64,000 nucleotides of DNA from Paracoccus aminophilus JCM 7686 (GCF_000444995.1 NC_022041.1:284001-348000), one strand, 5' to 3'. Numbered from the stretch's first letter, positions 53,567-63,091 are shown. Program-made: numbers and translations. The notes: generated by a model from the sequence alone, not told the origin.

Positions 53567-54559
53567 ATGACAACAAAAGCTGCCGAACTGATCGAATTGT
53601 GGCGTGGCGGGCTCAAGGAGAGCACGCATCACGGCCATATCGTGATTTCTGACGCCCATGGGATCGTCGAAGCCTGGGGCGATCCGACGGCGGTGATCTT
53701 CCCGCGCTCTTCGTGCAAGATGCTTCAGGCGCTGCCTCTGATGGAAAGCGGGGCGGCCGATCAGGCCGGGCTTTCCAGCCGCGAATTAGCACTCGCCTGC
53801 GCCAGCCACAGCGGCGCCGCGATCCACACCGAGGGCGTTGCGCGCTGGCTGGGTGGGCTTGGCCTTGCCGACGGCGATCTGCGCTGCGGCGTTCATATGC
53901 CGCGCGATCCGGTCGAGAACAAACGCCTGACCTGCTCGGGCGAGGCGCCATGCCAGATCCACAACAATTGCTCGGGCAAACATGCGGGGTTCCTGACGCT
54001 GAACCAGCATTTGAAGGGTGGCTCGGAATATGTCGAGCTGGACCATCCCGTGCAAAAGGCCGTGCGCGCGGCCTTTGAAGAGATGACCGGCGAAACCGCC
54101 AAGGGCTGGGGCATCGACGGTTGCTCGGCGCCGAATTTTGCCTGCACGATCGAGGGGCTTTCCCGTGCCATGGCACGCTTTGCCACGCCGGGCGCAGGCG
54201 CGCGGGGCGAGGCGATCCGGCGGCTTTACGACGCGATGGTCGCCCATCCCGAGCTGGTCGCGGGCGAGGGCCGGGCCTGCACCGAGCTGATGCGCGCGAC
54301 GGCGGGCCGGGTTGCGGTGAAGACCGGGGCCGAAGCGGTCTTTGTCGCGGCGATTCCCGAAATGGGGCTTGGCATCGCCCTGAAGATCATCGACGGCGGC
54401 ACGCGCGGCTCGGAGGCGGCGATTACAGCGCTTCTGGTCCATCTCGGGCTGCTCGACAAAGCCCATCCGATGGCGATGAAACATCTTTATGCGCCCCATA
54501 CCAATTGGCGCGGCAAGAAGACCGGCGAGATGCGCACGGCACCGGGCTTTCCGAGCTGA
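53567..54559 (+). CDS. Asparaginase (Rhizobium type)
   Basis: This 330-residue protein belongs to the asparaginase II family found in Rhizobium etli, unrelated to E. coli AnsA/AnsB. IFPRSSCKMLQALPLMESGAAD has the conserved Ser/Lys, LACASHSG follows, CQIHNNCSGKHAGFLTL is the core motif and WGIDGCSAPNF another. The ATG at 53567 has AGAGGAAAA upstream. It releases ammonia from L-asparagine; related substrates are possible. Confidence 0.92.
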   Translation: MTTKAAELIELWRGGLKESTHHGHIVISDAHGIVEAWGDPTAVIFPRSSCKMLQALPLMESGAADQAGLSSRELALACASHSGAAIHTEGVARWLGGLGLADGDLRCGVHMPRDPVENKRLTCSGEAPCQIHNNCSGKHAGFLTLNQHLKGGSEYVELDHPVQKAVRAAFEEMTGETAKGWGIDGCSAPNFACTIEGLSRAMARFATPGAGARGEAIRRLYDAMVAHPELVAGEGRACTELMRATAGRVAVKTGAEAVFVAAIPEMGLGIALKIIDGGTRGSEAAITALLVHLGLLDKAHPMAMKHLYAPHTNWRGKKTGEMRTAPGFPS

Positions 54560-54609
54560 CGCGCCGGGGTGGGGGCATCGGGTGGGGGCTGCGCGCCCCC
54601 ACACCCCGC

Positions 54610-54632
54610 GGGGTATTTCCGTGATGAAGAAA
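54610..54632 (+). repeat. Short 3'-end repeat element, copy 4
   Basis: GGGGTATTT, CCG, TGATGAAGAAA. The GGGGT closes a short hairpin (ACCCC-GC-GGGGT, 54603-54614). It lies between the convergent asparaginase and TSUP genes and ends 2 bases before the TSUP stop. Confidence 0.65.
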
Positions 54633-54634
54633 GA

Positions 54635-55399
54635 TCAGGCGGCGAGGAGTTGCCAGATCAGGCGCAAAGCGAGCGCCGATGAGGTCACGACCAGCAGCGG
54701 TTTGATCACGCGCGCGCCGATCTTCATGGCGAGATGCGAGCCAAGCGTTGCGCCTGCGACCTGCGCCGCCGCCATGGCAAAGCCCAGAAGCCAGAGCGGT
54801 TTGGTCACCGCGGCGAAGGCGATCAGCCCGCCGAGGTTCGAGGCGAAGTTCAGCAATTTGGTATGGGCGGTCGCCTTGAGCACGCCGTAGCCCGCGAGCG
54901 TGACGAAAGCGATCATGTAGAAGGCGCCTGCGCCCGGGCCGAGGAGGCCGTCGTAAAAGCCGACAGCCGGCACGATCAGGGCGGCGAAGGCGAGCGGGGG
55001 GATGCGCTCGGTGCGGTCGAGGTCGTCGAGCCCGGGCTTCAGCGCGAAGAAGAGCGCGGTCGCGATCAGCAGCACCGGCAGGATATAGCGCAGCGCATCG
55101 GTCGGGATGAAGCTGACCATGAGCGCGCCCGCAAGGCCCGCAACGAAGGCGATCAGCGCGGCACCCAGCTGTTTGCGCGGGTCGACGAGGCCGCGCCGGG
55201 CATAGCGGATGGCCGCTGTCGCCGCCCCGAAGGCGCCTTGCACCTTGTTGGTTGCCAGCGCCTGTACCGGCGGGATCCCGGCGAGCAGGAGGGCCGGGAC
55301 GGTGACGAGGCCGCCGCCTCCGGCAATCGAATCGATGAAGCCTGCGGCAAAGGCTGCGGCGACGAGCAGGATCACGATCTGGGGGTCTAGTCCGAACAT
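54635..55399 (-). CDS. TSUP (TauE/SafE) family sulfite/anion exporter
   Basis: The 254-residue protein has eight TM helices with the duplicated TSUP motif: AGFIDSIAGGGGLVTVPALLLAGIPPVQALATNKVQG in the first half and GFYDGLLGPGAGAFYMIAFVTLAGYGVLKATAHTKLLNFASN in the second. The ATG at 55399 has GGGAG upstream; ATG 55411 has not. Members move sulfite, sulfonates or similar anions. Confidence 0.92.
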   Translation of the reverse strand: MFGLDPQIVILLVAAAFAAGFIDSIAGGGGLVTVPALLLAGIPPVQALATNKVQGAFGAATAAIRYARRGLVDPRKQLGAALIAFVAGLAGALMVSFIPTDALRYILPVLLIATALFFALKPGLDDLDRTERIPPLAFAALIVPAVGFYDGLLGPGAGAFYMIAFVTLAGYGVLKATAHTKLLNFASNLGGLIAFAAVTKPLWLLGFAMAAAQVAGATLGSHLAMKIGARVIKPLLVVTSSALALRLIWQLLAA

Positions 55400-55458
55400 G
55401 GGCTCTCCCATGCGCTTTGGTCTCGCGCTTGTAAAGGGAGGCGCGCCGAGGGTCGGGC

Positions 55459-56394
55459 TCAGGCGCGGGGATGGGCGGCGCGGTAGACCGCCAGCAGATG
55501 CGCGTCATCGACCCCGGTATAGACCTGCGTGGTCGAGAGGCTGGCGTGGCCGAGCAGCTCTTGGATCGTGCGCAGATCGCCGCCCGCTGCCAGCAGATGG
55601 GTTGCGAAGGAGTGGCGCAGCGCATGGGGCGTCGCGGTCTGGGGCAGGCCCAGACGTTCCCGCGCCAGCCGCATGGCGCTTGCGATGATATTGGCGCCGA
55701 CGCGGCCGCCGCGCACGCCGCGAAACAGCGCCTCATCCGCAAGACGCGGCCAAGGGCAAAGGGCGAGGTAGTCCTCGATCGCGCGGCGGGCGACCGGCAG
55801 GACCGGGACCTGACGCTCGCGCCCGCCCTTGCCGCGGATCAGCAGTGCCTCTGGGAAGGGCCAGTCGCGGCCATTGAGGTTCAGTGCCTCGGAGATGCGC
55901 AGGCCCGAGCCATAAAGCAGCGTCAGCACTGCAAGATCGCGCGCCGCGACCCAAGGCGTCTCATGGCCTTCCGCCGCCATATCGAGCAGGTTGCGCGCCT
56001 GTGCGGGCGCGAGTGGGCGCGGCAGCGAGCGGGTGTAGCGTGGCCCGCGCGAATTCAGGACTTTCGAGGCCTCGAAGCCTTCGCGGTCCGAGAGCCAGCG
56101 GATGAAGCTGCGCACCGCCGAGAGCCTGCGCGCGAGCGAGCGGGCGCCAAAGCCGCGCGCGCGTTCGCTGGCGGCAAAGGCGCGCATATCGGTCTGGTCG
56201 AGATCGGCGAGATTGCCCGGCAGCGCCGGTTCTCCGCGATGCTGGCCGATGAAGGCGAGAAAGGCCAGAAGGTCGCCCTGATAGGCGGTGATCGTATGGT
56301 CCGAGCGGTCGCGGGTCGAGCGCTCGCTGTCGAGCCAGCGCTTGAGCGCCTCGGACATGGCCGGGGCCAGCGCGAGCTCTGGCCCGAAAGTCAC
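55459..56394 (-). CDS. xerC: Tyrosine recombinase XerC
   Basis: XerC (311 residues from a GTG at 56394; 299 from ATG 56358) resolves chromosome dimers at dif with XerD. The catalytic residues are Arg in YGSGLRISEAL, HALRHSFATHLL (His, Arg), His in LLGHASLSTTQVYTG and the nucleophilic Tyr in the same motif. It lies 7 bases after the DUF484 gene, the usual partner. The GTG is preferred because it keeps the full N-terminal helix domain. Confidence 0.94.
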   Translation of the reverse strand: MTFGPELALAPAMSEALKRWLDSERSTRDRSDHTITAYQGDLLAFLAFIGQHRGEPALPGNLADLDQTDMRAFAASERARGFGARSLARRLSAVRSFIRWLSDREGFEASKVLNSRGPRYTRSLPRPLAPAQARNLLDMAAEGHETPWVAARDLAVLTLLYGSGLRISEALNLNGRDWPFPEALLIRGKGGRERQVPVLPVARRAIEDYLALCPWPRLADEALFRGVRGGRVGANIIASAMRLARERLGLPQTATPHALRHSFATHLLAAGGDLRTIQELLGHASLSTTQVYTGVDDAHLLAVYRAAHPRA

Positions 56395-56401
56395 AGCGCG
56401 C

Positions 56402-57139
56402 TCATTCGCTGAGCCAGTCGAGCAGGACCAGCCGGAAGACCTGCGAGAAGAAGCGCAAGAGATCGGTGCCATGGCTCGGCGCGAAGCGGCCCGCCTCGGT
56501 CGAGCCCATCAGCAAAAGCGCGGGCCAACGGCCGGGGCCGAGATCGATCGGCAAAAGCGCCTCGGTCAGGATCGGGGCATGGGTCGGGCCGTGCAGCGGC
56601 TGCGTCTCGGCCACGGCATCGCGCAGCACGATATTGTCGCCGCGCGGTGCCCGGCGCCCGCCGTGGATCAGCGCCGCGATCGTGCCGGGCGCCACAATGT
56701 CGAGCGCGCCGTCGATGCCCTTGGGCTGCGAGCCCTCGGCGCCGGTCTCGAAAATCAGCCGCAAGGTCTCGATGCGCAGGATCGGCGCAACCGCGAGATT
56801 GAGATTTTCGAGGAAGGATTGGAAATCCACCGGTTCGAGCAGCGCAAGCACGGCCCGGTGGATCATATTCATGCCCGACTGGTTCTCGTAGGCATTCGAG
56901 ATCACCGTCTCATGGGCGGTTTCCAAGCGGTCGAGGCGCTCTTCCAGCGCCTGCATCGCGCGGCCGCGGATATCGATGACATTGGCGCCGAAATCCGCTT
57001 CGCGCGCATCGACCAGCGCGCGCATCACATCGCGATCCCCGAGGATCAGCTCGGGATGCGAGAGCAGATATTGCCGGATCTCCCCGGCCAGCAGGTCCTT
57101 GCTTTCGGTCGGGGCGGCGCTGCTCTCGCTCTCGGTCAT
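56402..57139 (-). CDS. DUF484 family protein
   Basis: The 245-residue protein has a GAF-like fold of the DUF484 family. An acidic N-terminus is followed by IRQYLLSHPELILGDRDVMRALVDAREADFGANVIDIRGRAMQALEERLDRLETAHETVISNAYENQ, then a sensor-like domain. Function is unknown, but the gene adjoins xerC in most proteobacteria. Its ATG shares a base with the fsa stop. Confidence 0.9.
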   Translation of the reverse strand: MTESESSAAPTESKDLLAGEIRQYLLSHPELILGDRDVMRALVDAREADFGANVIDIRGRAMQALEERLDRLETAHETVISNAYENQSGMNMIHRAVLALLEPVDFQSFLENLNLAVAPILRIETLRLIFETGAEGSQPKGIDGALDIVAPGTIAALIHGGRRAPRGDNIVLRDAVAETQPLHGPTHAPILTEALLPIDLGPGRWPALLLMGSTEAGRFAPSHGTDLLRFFSQVFRLVLLDWLSE

Positions 57140-57792
57140 CAGACGATCTTCTGGCCGGTTTTCGCCCAGTCGGCGTTGAACTGCGCCAGACCCTTGTCGG
57201 TCAACACGTGGCTGACCATGGATTTGATGACGGCGGGCGGAGCGGTGATGACATCGGCGCCGATGCGGGCCGCGTCGGTGATGTGGTTCACCGAACGGAT
57301 CGAGGCGGCGAGGATTTCCGTCTTGAAGTCGTAGTTGTCATAGATCTCGCGGATCTGGGCGATCAGCTCCATCCCGTCGAGGTTGATGTCGTCCAGACGG
57401 CCAATGAAGGGGCTGATGAAGGTCGCGCCAGCTTTCGCGGCCAGAATCGCCTGCGCTGCCGAGAAGCACAGCGTGACGTTCAGCTTGTGGCCTTCGTCCG
57501 AGAGCACTTTGCAGGCTTTCAGGCCGTCCCAGGTCAGCGGCACCTTGATGGTGATGTTGTCGGCGATCTTGGCGAGGTGGCGCCCTTCGCGGATCATGCC
57601 CTCGGCGTCATTGGCGACGACTTCGGCGCTGACCGGACCTGCGACGATGCCACAGATCTCGCGGGTGACTTCCTCGATATTGCGGCCGGATTTCAGGATC
57701 AGCGAGGGGTTGGTGGTGACGCCATCCACCATGCCCAGATCGTTGAGTTCGCGGATCGCGTCGACGTCTGCGGTATCGACAAAGAATTTCAT
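57139..57792 (-). CDS. fsa: Fructose-6-phosphate aldolase / small transaldolase
   Basis: This 217-residue protein is of the small TalC/FSA family. Schiff-base Lys83 is in [15 protein letters not shown], and [32 protein letters not shown] opens the barrel. [28 protein letters not shown] is typical. It acts in the non-oxidative pentose phosphate network or on fructose-6-phosphate; sequence alone does not tell transaldolase from FSA. Confidence 0.93.
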   Translation of the reverse strand: MKFFVDTADVDAIRELNDLGMVDGVTTNPSLILKSGRNIEEVTREICGIVAGPVSAEVVANDAEGMIREGRHLAKIADNITIKVPLTWDGLKACKVLSDEGHKLNVTLCFSAAQAILAAKAGATFISPFIGRLDDINLDGMELIAQIREIYDNYDFKTEILAASIRSVNHITDAARIGADVITAPPAVIKSMVSHVLTDKGLAQFNADWAKTGQKIV

Positions 57793-57948
57793 GGGGGAGG
57801 CCCTTGTGCAAAAAACTCACGCGCGGGTTTAGCGCAGAATGGCGCGCGCGGAAAGGGGAAGGCGCGCGGCTTGCCGCCGGAGGGGCGGACGTGGCAGGAT
57901 CGCGGCGGTCGGTCTGGACCTTCACAGCATGAATGGGAAAAGCGAGAA

Positions 57949-58080
57949 ATGGAAGCCGTAGCCTCACCCGCTATCTATAGCGTCAGCGATCTTTTCTCGT
58001 TCCTGGTGGGCGTTCCTCTGGCTTCGGCCGGCTGGCCGGCCTTGGCCTTGGCGAGCTATCTGGGCATTCCCAGCTATTGA
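57949..58080 (+). CDS. 43-residue hydrophobic ORF, uncertain
   Basis: An ATG at 57949 opens a 43-codon frame (MEAVASPAIYSVSDLFSFLV...) with a hydrophobic centre and end (about 15-40). GAGAA stands just before the start. It is alone between fsa and priA. It could be a small membrane protein or chance; no family is recognised. Confidence 0.35.
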   Translation: MEAVASPAIYSVSDLFSFLVGVPLASAGWPALALASYLGIPSY

Positions 58081-58133
58081 GTGCTTGAAGGGCAGCAGCA
58101 CCGGCGCCACATCAGGCCGTCGGGGCGAGGCGT

Positions 58134-58162
58134 TTGCCGAGAGAGCGCGTGCTTTCTATAAG
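58134..58162 (+). promoter_or_regulatory. Sigma-70-type promoter for priA
   Basis: TTGCCG (58134-58139), a 17-base spacer and TATAAG (58157-58162) form a good housekeeping promoter. Transcription would start near 58169, about 30 bases before a six-codon ORF. Confidence 0.5.
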
Positions 58163-58197
58163 GCCGCATCACGGGCCTATCGAAAAGGAATTCTCCC

Positions 58198-58218
58198 ATG
58201 TGCCGCTTGCAGGCCTGA
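58198..58218 (+). CDS. Six-codon upstream ORF before priA
   Basis: AAGGA and an ATG at 58198 open MCRLQA, stopped by TGA nine bases before the priA ATG and in the same frame. The ribosome binding site for this ORF is much better than that of priA itself, so it may be translated and could govern priA initiation. Confidence 0.35.
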   Translation: MCRLQA

Positions 58219-58227
58219 CAGACCCAT

Positions 58228-60435
58228 ATGCCCGAGGCAATCCAGACATATTTCCCGCATGGCAGCCGCATTGCGGTGCTGACTCAAGAGCCGGTGGGGA
58301 TGCTCGATTATCTGGCACCTGAAGGGGGCGTTCGGGTCGGGCAGTTGGTCATCGTGCCCTTGGGGCCGCGTCGGGTGATGGGCGCGGTTTGGGGGCCGGG
58401 GTTGGGCGGTTTCGATGCGGCCAAGCTGCGTCCCGTCCAAAGGCTGGTCGAGGCCGAGCCCTTGAGCCTCGAGATGATGGAATTTCTGGGCCGTATGGCC
58501 GAATACACGCTGACGCCCATGCCGATGATGCTGCGCATGGCGACGCGGGCGCCTGACATCGACCAGCCGCCGGGCGCGCGAAAGATCCTTTATCGCGGCA
58601 AAGTCACGCCCGAGCGGATGACCGAAGCGCGGACCTCGGTCCTGCGGGTGATCGAGGATCACGGCGGCGCGGGTTTTGCGCCCTCGGAACTCGCGCAGCT
58701 CGCCGGGGTCTCGGCTGGCGTGGTCAAGGGGCTGATCGAGCAGGGCGCTTTGGTCGAAACGCTCGCGCCGCGCGATCTGCCCTATCCCCATCTTGATCCC
58801 GAGCTTCCGGGCAAGCCGCTCGCCCCCGATCAGGCGAGCGCCGCCGAGGAGTTGCGCGCCGCCTTGCGTGCCAAGAGCTACGGCACGACCATGCTGCGCG
58901 GCGTCACCGGCTCGGGGAAAACCGAGGTCTATCTGGAGGCCGTTGCCGAATGTCTGCGGCAGGGGCGTCAGGCCTTGGTGCTTTTGCCCGAAATCGCGCT
59001 CTCGTCCGAATTCCTCGACCGGGTGGATCGCCGCTTTGGCGCGCGCCCCGGAGAGTGGCATTCCGGGATCACCCGGGGCGAGCGCCGACGCCTGTGGCAG
59101 ATGGCCGGGCGCGGCGATGTCCAGCTTGTCGTCGGCGCGCGCTCGGCGCTGTTTTTGCCCTTCCGCGATCTTGGCCTGATCGTCATCGATGAAGAGCATG
59201 ACAATTCCTACAAGCAGGAAGACGGGGTGTTTTACAGCGCGCGCGATATGGCGGTGCTGCGCGCCTCGATCGCCAAGGCGCAGGTGGTGCTGGCCTCGGC
59301 CACGCCCTCACTGGAAACTTGGGTGAATGCGCAAAGCGGCAAATATGCGCGGATCGACCTGCGCTCGCGCTATGGCGGGGCCGAGCTGCCCGATATGGCC
59401 GCGGTCGATCTGCGCGCCGAAGAGCTGCCCTCGGGGCGCTGGATCTCGCCGACCTTGGCCAAAGCGGTGACCGCGCGGCTGGAGAAGGGCGAGCAGTCGC
59501 TTCTGTTTCTCAACCGTCGCGGCTATGCGCCGGTCACGGTCTGCCGCGCCTGCGGCCAGCAGATCGGCTGCGATCACTGCGACGCGCGCATGGTCGAGCA
59601 CCGTTTTCAGAACCGCCTTGTCTGCCACCAATGCGGCGAGACCAAACCGATCCCGCAGGCCTGCCCGTCGTGCGGGGTCGAGGGCAAGTTGGCCGCGGTC
59701 GGGCCGGGGGTCGAGCGGCTGGCCGAAGAGGTCCAGGAACGCTTCCCCGAGGCGCGGATGGCGGTTCTCTCGTCGGATCTCTTCAACTCGGCGCGGGCGC
59801 TGAAAGAGGCGATTGCCGAGATCTCGAGCGGCGCGACCGATATCATCATCGGCACGCAGATCGTCGCCAAAGGCCATAACTTCCCGCGCCTGACCCTGGT
59901 CGGCGTGATCGACGCGGATCTGGGCCTGCAAGGCGCCGATATGCGCGCGGCAGAGCGCAGTTTCCAGCTGATGCGTCAGGTCGCGGGGCGCGCTGGGCGG
60001 GAGGGCGGCGATGCGGCGGGGGTGGCGCTTTTGCAGACCCACCAGCCCGGCCATCCGGTGATCCGCGCGATTCTGTCGGGAGAGGATGAGGATTTCTGGG
60101 ACGCCGAGGCCGCCGCGCGTCGCGGGGCAGGGATGCCGCCGTTCGGGCGGCTCGCGGGGATCATTCTGTCCCATCCCGATGCGGGGGTGGTCGAGGCCTA
60201 TGCCCGCGACATGGCCCGCCGGATCGAGCCTCTGCGTCAGGTCGGGGCCGAGGTCTTTGGCCCGGCACCTGCGCCGATTGCACGGGTGCGGGGCCGTCAC
60301 CGCGTGCGGATGCTGATCAAGGCGCCGCGTCAGGCGCCTTTGCAGACGGCGATCTCGGATTGGCTCGCGCGATTGCCGAAGCCGCCGTCGAATTTACGCC
60401 TCTCGGTTGATATCGACCCGCAAAGCTTCTTCTGA
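58228..60435 (+). CDS. priA: Primosomal protein N' (PriA helicase)
   Basis: PriA (735 residues) restarts stalled replication forks. The 3'-binding domain (1-100) leads into a winged helix and helicase lobes. Walker A is GVTGSGKTEV and Walker B is VIDEEHDNSYKQ. The zinc-binding cysteines lie in CRACGQQIGCDHC and CHQCGETKPIPQACPSCG. The C-terminal helicase motif RQVAGRAGREG is present. Length and motif order are normal. Confidence 0.97.
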   Translation: MPEAIQTYFPHGSRIAVLTQEPVGMLDYLAPEGGVRVGQLVIVPLGPRRVMGAVWGPGLGGFDAAKLRPVQRLVEAEPLSLEMMEFLGRMAEYTLTPMPMMLRMATRAPDIDQPPGARKILYRGKVTPERMTEARTSVLRVIEDHGGAGFAPSELAQLAGVSAGVVKGLIEQGALVETLAPRDLPYPHLDPELPGKPLAPDQASAAEELRAALRAKSYGTTMLRGVTGSGKTEVYLEAVAECLRQGRQALVLLPEIALSSEFLDRVDRRFGARPGEWHSGITRGERRRLWQMAGRGDVQLVVGARSALFLPFRDLGLIVIDEEHDNSYKQEDGVFYSARDMAVLRASIAKAQVVLASATPSLETWVNAQSGKYARIDLRSRYGGAELPDMAAVDLRAEELPSGRWISPTLAKAVTARLEKGEQSLLFLNRRGYAPVTVCRACGQQIGCDHCDARMVEHRFQNRLVCHQCGETKPIPQACPSCGVEGKLAAVGPGVERLAEEVQERFPEARMAVLSSDLFNSARALKEAIAEISSGATDIIIGTQIVAKGHNFPRLTLVGVIDADLGLQGADMRAAERSFQLMRQVAGRAGREGGDAAGVALLQTHQPGHPVIRAILSGEDEDFWDAEAAARRGAGMPPFGRLAGIILSHPDAGVVEAYARDMARRIEPLRQVGAEVFGPAPAPIARVRGRHRVRMLIKAPRQAPLQTAISDWLARLPKPPSNLRLSVDIDPQSFF

Positions 60436-60545
60436 GCGCAGCAAATCATCGGATTTCGCCGCGAATTTGCCTGATTGGTCTTGGCTTCCTCGCGGCTTTG
60501 TGAGCTTTTGACGCAAAGTTCAGTTTCACGTTTTGCGAGGTCCCC

Positions 60546-61034
60546 ATGGCGTTCAAATCTGCGCCCCGTCCGGCGTCTGTTCCGCTGCTTCTGGCCGTCT
60601 ATCTGGGCGCGCTGATCGGCGGGATCATCCTGCTCTACATTCTGATCTATGTGATCGAGGATGTCCTGAAGACTCCCTTCCCGAACAACAATGCGATGGG
60701 CTTCATCCTGATCGCGGTCTCGGCGATGACCACCGGCACTTTCTGGTTCAACCGCGAGCAGGCCGCCCCGTCGAGCGCGCGGAAATGGGGGCTGGCCCTT
60801 GTTTTGAGCATCGCGACTTTCGTGCTTCAGGGCGGTTTCCTCTATCTCATCGCCTCGGCTGCGGGCGAGGTCCAGCAGCTTGCCCGCGAATTCGGCGGTC
60901 AGGATCAAATGCTCATCATCGCCGTCTTTGGCGTGCTCGCGCTGGTCGAGCTTTTGATGATCCGTGCCAGCATCTGGTCGGGCGTGCGCAGCGCGGTCAA
61001 ACAGGCGGCGCGCAAGGCCGCCAAGGCCGGCTAA
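60546..61034 (+). CDS. Four-TM membrane protein, unknown
   Basis: The 162-residue protein has four TM helices (about 13-38, 47-65, 80-103 and 122-142) and a basic C-terminus. The length and the FWFNREQAAPSSARKWGLALVLS linker between helices 2 and 3 resemble the ABZJ_00895-type family, but I am not sure. Upstream is TTGCGAGGTCCCC, with GAGG as ribosome binding site. Confidence 0.72.
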   Translation: MAFKSAPRPASVPLLLAVYLGALIGGIILLYILIYVIEDVLKTPFPNNNAMGFILIAVSAMTTGTFWFNREQAAPSSARKWGLALVLSIATFVLQGGFLYLIASAAGEVQQLAREFGGQDQMLIIAVFGVLALVELLMIRASIWSGVRSAVKQAARKAAKAG

Positions 61035-61088
61035 GGCCACGCACGCCCGCACAGGCAACAAGGCACAGGCAACAAACACGAGCAGCAA

Positions 61089-61114
61089 AAAGGGCCGGGA
61101 TTTCCCGGCCCTTT
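61089..61114. terminator. Bidirectional terminator
   Basis: A 12-bp stem (AAAGGGCCGGGA / TCCCGGCCCTTT, loop TT) lies between two convergent genes, with A-runs and T-runs on both sides. Confidence 0.8.
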
Positions 61115-61144
61115 CCTGTTGGCGGATCTCGCCCGACGGCCCGT

Positions 61145-62068
61145 CTATTCGGCCCAGTCGAGGTCGGTCGTGAAGGCGATCGTCAGCCAGCGGTCGGGGC
61201 CTTCATCGCCGATCTCATGGCCGATGTCGTCGCGGATGCGGTCCCATTCCTCAAGACGGCGCGGCGGCTCGCCTTGTGGGACGATGAAGTAAAGCTCGAT
61301 CTGCTTGCCGCGCCCGACGCGGGCGACATAGGCGCGGTAGGTCAGAAAGCCGTAGCGCGAGACGATCCGGGCGGCGACCTCATCGACGTGGTTTTTCATA
61401 TCGGCGGGCGTCACCAGCAAGATGTCGGACAAAGCCTGCACCACGGTCGAGATCGGCATCGGGATCACGAAGAGACAGACCACCGCCAGCACGGCGGGGT
61501 CGACATAGGGCGTCATCCAGTCGTAGCTCGTGCCGCGGATCGCCCAGCCGAAGATAAAGGCGATGAGCAACGCGCCGGTCAGCGCCGCCGAGATCATCCA
61601 GGCCTTGGAATCGAGCTCGATGAAGTTCGAGCCGATCTGGCGATTGGCGCGACGGGTGAAGACGATCATCGTCACCGCAACGGCAAGCTGGATCACCGCA
61701 AAGATCATGGCGCGGCCGAATTCGACCTCGTGGCCATTGTGCAAAAGGCTGCCGACCGCGCCGATGAAGGCGGTCAGCGCGGTGCCCATCAGAAGAACGC
61801 CGCTCAGCGCCAGAACCATCGGTTCGAGATGCCAAAAGCCCATGGTGAAATGTTTGACCAGCTTGGCGCGGGTGTTCTCGCCAAGCGAGGCGGTGATGAG
61901 CTTTGACACCAGCAGCGCGACCAGCGTCATGCTGGCATCCATCAGCGAATAAATGCCGTCGAAGATGATCGAGCCCGATCCGATGAAGAGCCCGTAAAGC
62001 ACGCCAAAGGCCGCCAGCAGGAAGGTCATCACGATCGAAATGCGCAGGACGGCCTGCTCGGTTCTCAT
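61145..62068 (-). CDS. Cation diffusion facilitator (CDF) transporter
   Basis: This is a 307-residue CDF-family metal exporter. Six TM helices are predicted. The metal-site pattern in helix 2 is DGIYSLMDASMTLVALLVSK (Asp-x6-Asp), and helix 5 has ELDSKAWMISAALTGALL with YVDPAVLAVVCL after it. The C-terminal cytoplasmic domain is longer than usual (KNHVDEVAARIVSRYGF to the end). The ATG at 62068 has AAAGGA upstream. The metal is unknown; the helix 2 pair differs from the HxxxD of zinc exporters. Confidence 0.88.
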   Translation of the reverse strand: MRTEQAVLRISIVMTFLLAAFGVLYGLFIGSGSIIFDGIYSLMDASMTLVALLVSKLITASLGENTRAKLVKHFTMGFWHLEPMVLALSGVLLMGTALTAFIGAVGSLLHNGHEVEFGRAMIFAVIQLAVAVTMIVFTRRANRQIGSNFIELDSKAWMISAALTGALLIAFIFGWAIRGTSYDWMTPYVDPAVLAVVCLFVIPMPISTVVQALSDILLVTPADMKNHVDEVAARIVSRYGFLTYRAYVARVGRGKQIELYFIVPQGEPPRRLEEWDRIRDDIGHEIGDEGPDRWLTIAFTTDLDWAE

Positions 62069-62227
62069 GGGTTCAGTCCTTTGGTCATCGCGAACCCGAC
62101 CCCGGAACCGGGGTGGGTGCAATCCTGAAATCTATGCCATCATTGGCTCGTCCGGATGACAGAGGCGCGAGGGCGCGCAGAGCCCCGGAAGGGGCGGAAT
62201 CCGTCGCTCCGGCGGAAGGGGTTTCCG

Positions 62228-62968
62228 CTAAAGACCCTGTATCTCTAGCAGATCTTGCAGCACCTCCGCCAGCCTCTCGGCCCATTCCGCCTGTCCGGCG
62301 GCGTCGCGGATCAGATCGTTGCGGATCTCGATCAGCACATTCGGGCGGCCATGGGCCAGCGCGTGCTGGTCGATGGAATCGCCTTCGAGATGGCCGGAAT
62401 AGGGCTCATTGTCGCCCGTGACCCAGCCCCTGTCGCGGCAGATCTGGATCAGCGGCTGGCCCAGACGCTCGTCACGATGCGAGTAAAGGACGCCGACCTG
62501 CCAGGGGCGCGGCGGGCGGCCCTTGAGCTGCGGCGTGAAGCTGTGGATCGCGCAGATCGCCCGGTCGGGGCGCGCGCCTGCCAGCGCCGCATAGGCGTCG
62601 TGATAGGGGCGGTAAAGCCGCGCGATCCGCTCGGCCCGGCCTGCGGTGTCGAGCGCGCGATTGGCCGGAATGACCGTGCCGTCATAGATGCGCATGAGCA
62701 GCGTCGGATCGTCCTCGCCCCGGTTCGGGTCGATCACGAGCCGCGAGAAATCCGACAAAAGCGCGGGCGCGTCGAGCCGCTCGGCCAGGGCGCGGGTCAG
62801 CTCCGCCGCGCCCACGTCATAGGCGATATGGCGGGCCATATCCTCGGGGGCGATGCCCAGATCGCCGCCGCCCACCCAGTCGGGCACGCGGTTGGTGGCA
62901 TGGTCGCAGGTCACGAGCCAGCGCGAGGGGCGCCCCTCGCCATAGGTCTGATAAGGCAGTTCTGTCAT
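62228..62968 (-). CDS. N-formylglutamate amidohydrolase
   Basis: This is a 246-residue protein of the HutG-like N-formylglutamate amidohydrolase family (late histidine or formyl amino acid breakdown). VTCDHATNRVPDWVGGGDLGI near the start, SRLVIDPNRGEDDPTLL, ICAIHSFTP and VLIEIRNDLIRD are typical metal and substrate motifs. The ATG at 62968 is used; the long open frame beyond it is antisense to the pyruvate kinase gene. Confidence 0.92.
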   Translation of the reverse strand: MTELPYQTYGEGRPSRWLVTCDHATNRVPDWVGGGDLGIAPEDMARHIAYDVGAAELTRALAERLDAPALLSDFSRLVIDPNRGEDDPTLLMRIYDGTVIPANRALDTAGRAERIARLYRPYHDAYAALAGARPDRAICAIHSFTPQLKGRPPRPWQVGVLYSHRDERLGQPLIQICRDRGWVTGDNEPYSGHLEGDSIDQHALAHGRPNVLIEIRNDLIRDAAGQAEWAERLAEVLQDLLEIQGL

Positions 62969-63091
62969 TTTCCGGTCGCGCTTTCCGGTGCAAGTTAGCT
63001 GCGAGCAATATGGATCTGCCAGTTGCCGCAGCGCAAGCAATCGGCCATAGATAACACGCACGATAGCGCAAACATGAGAAGGAAGAACGGG

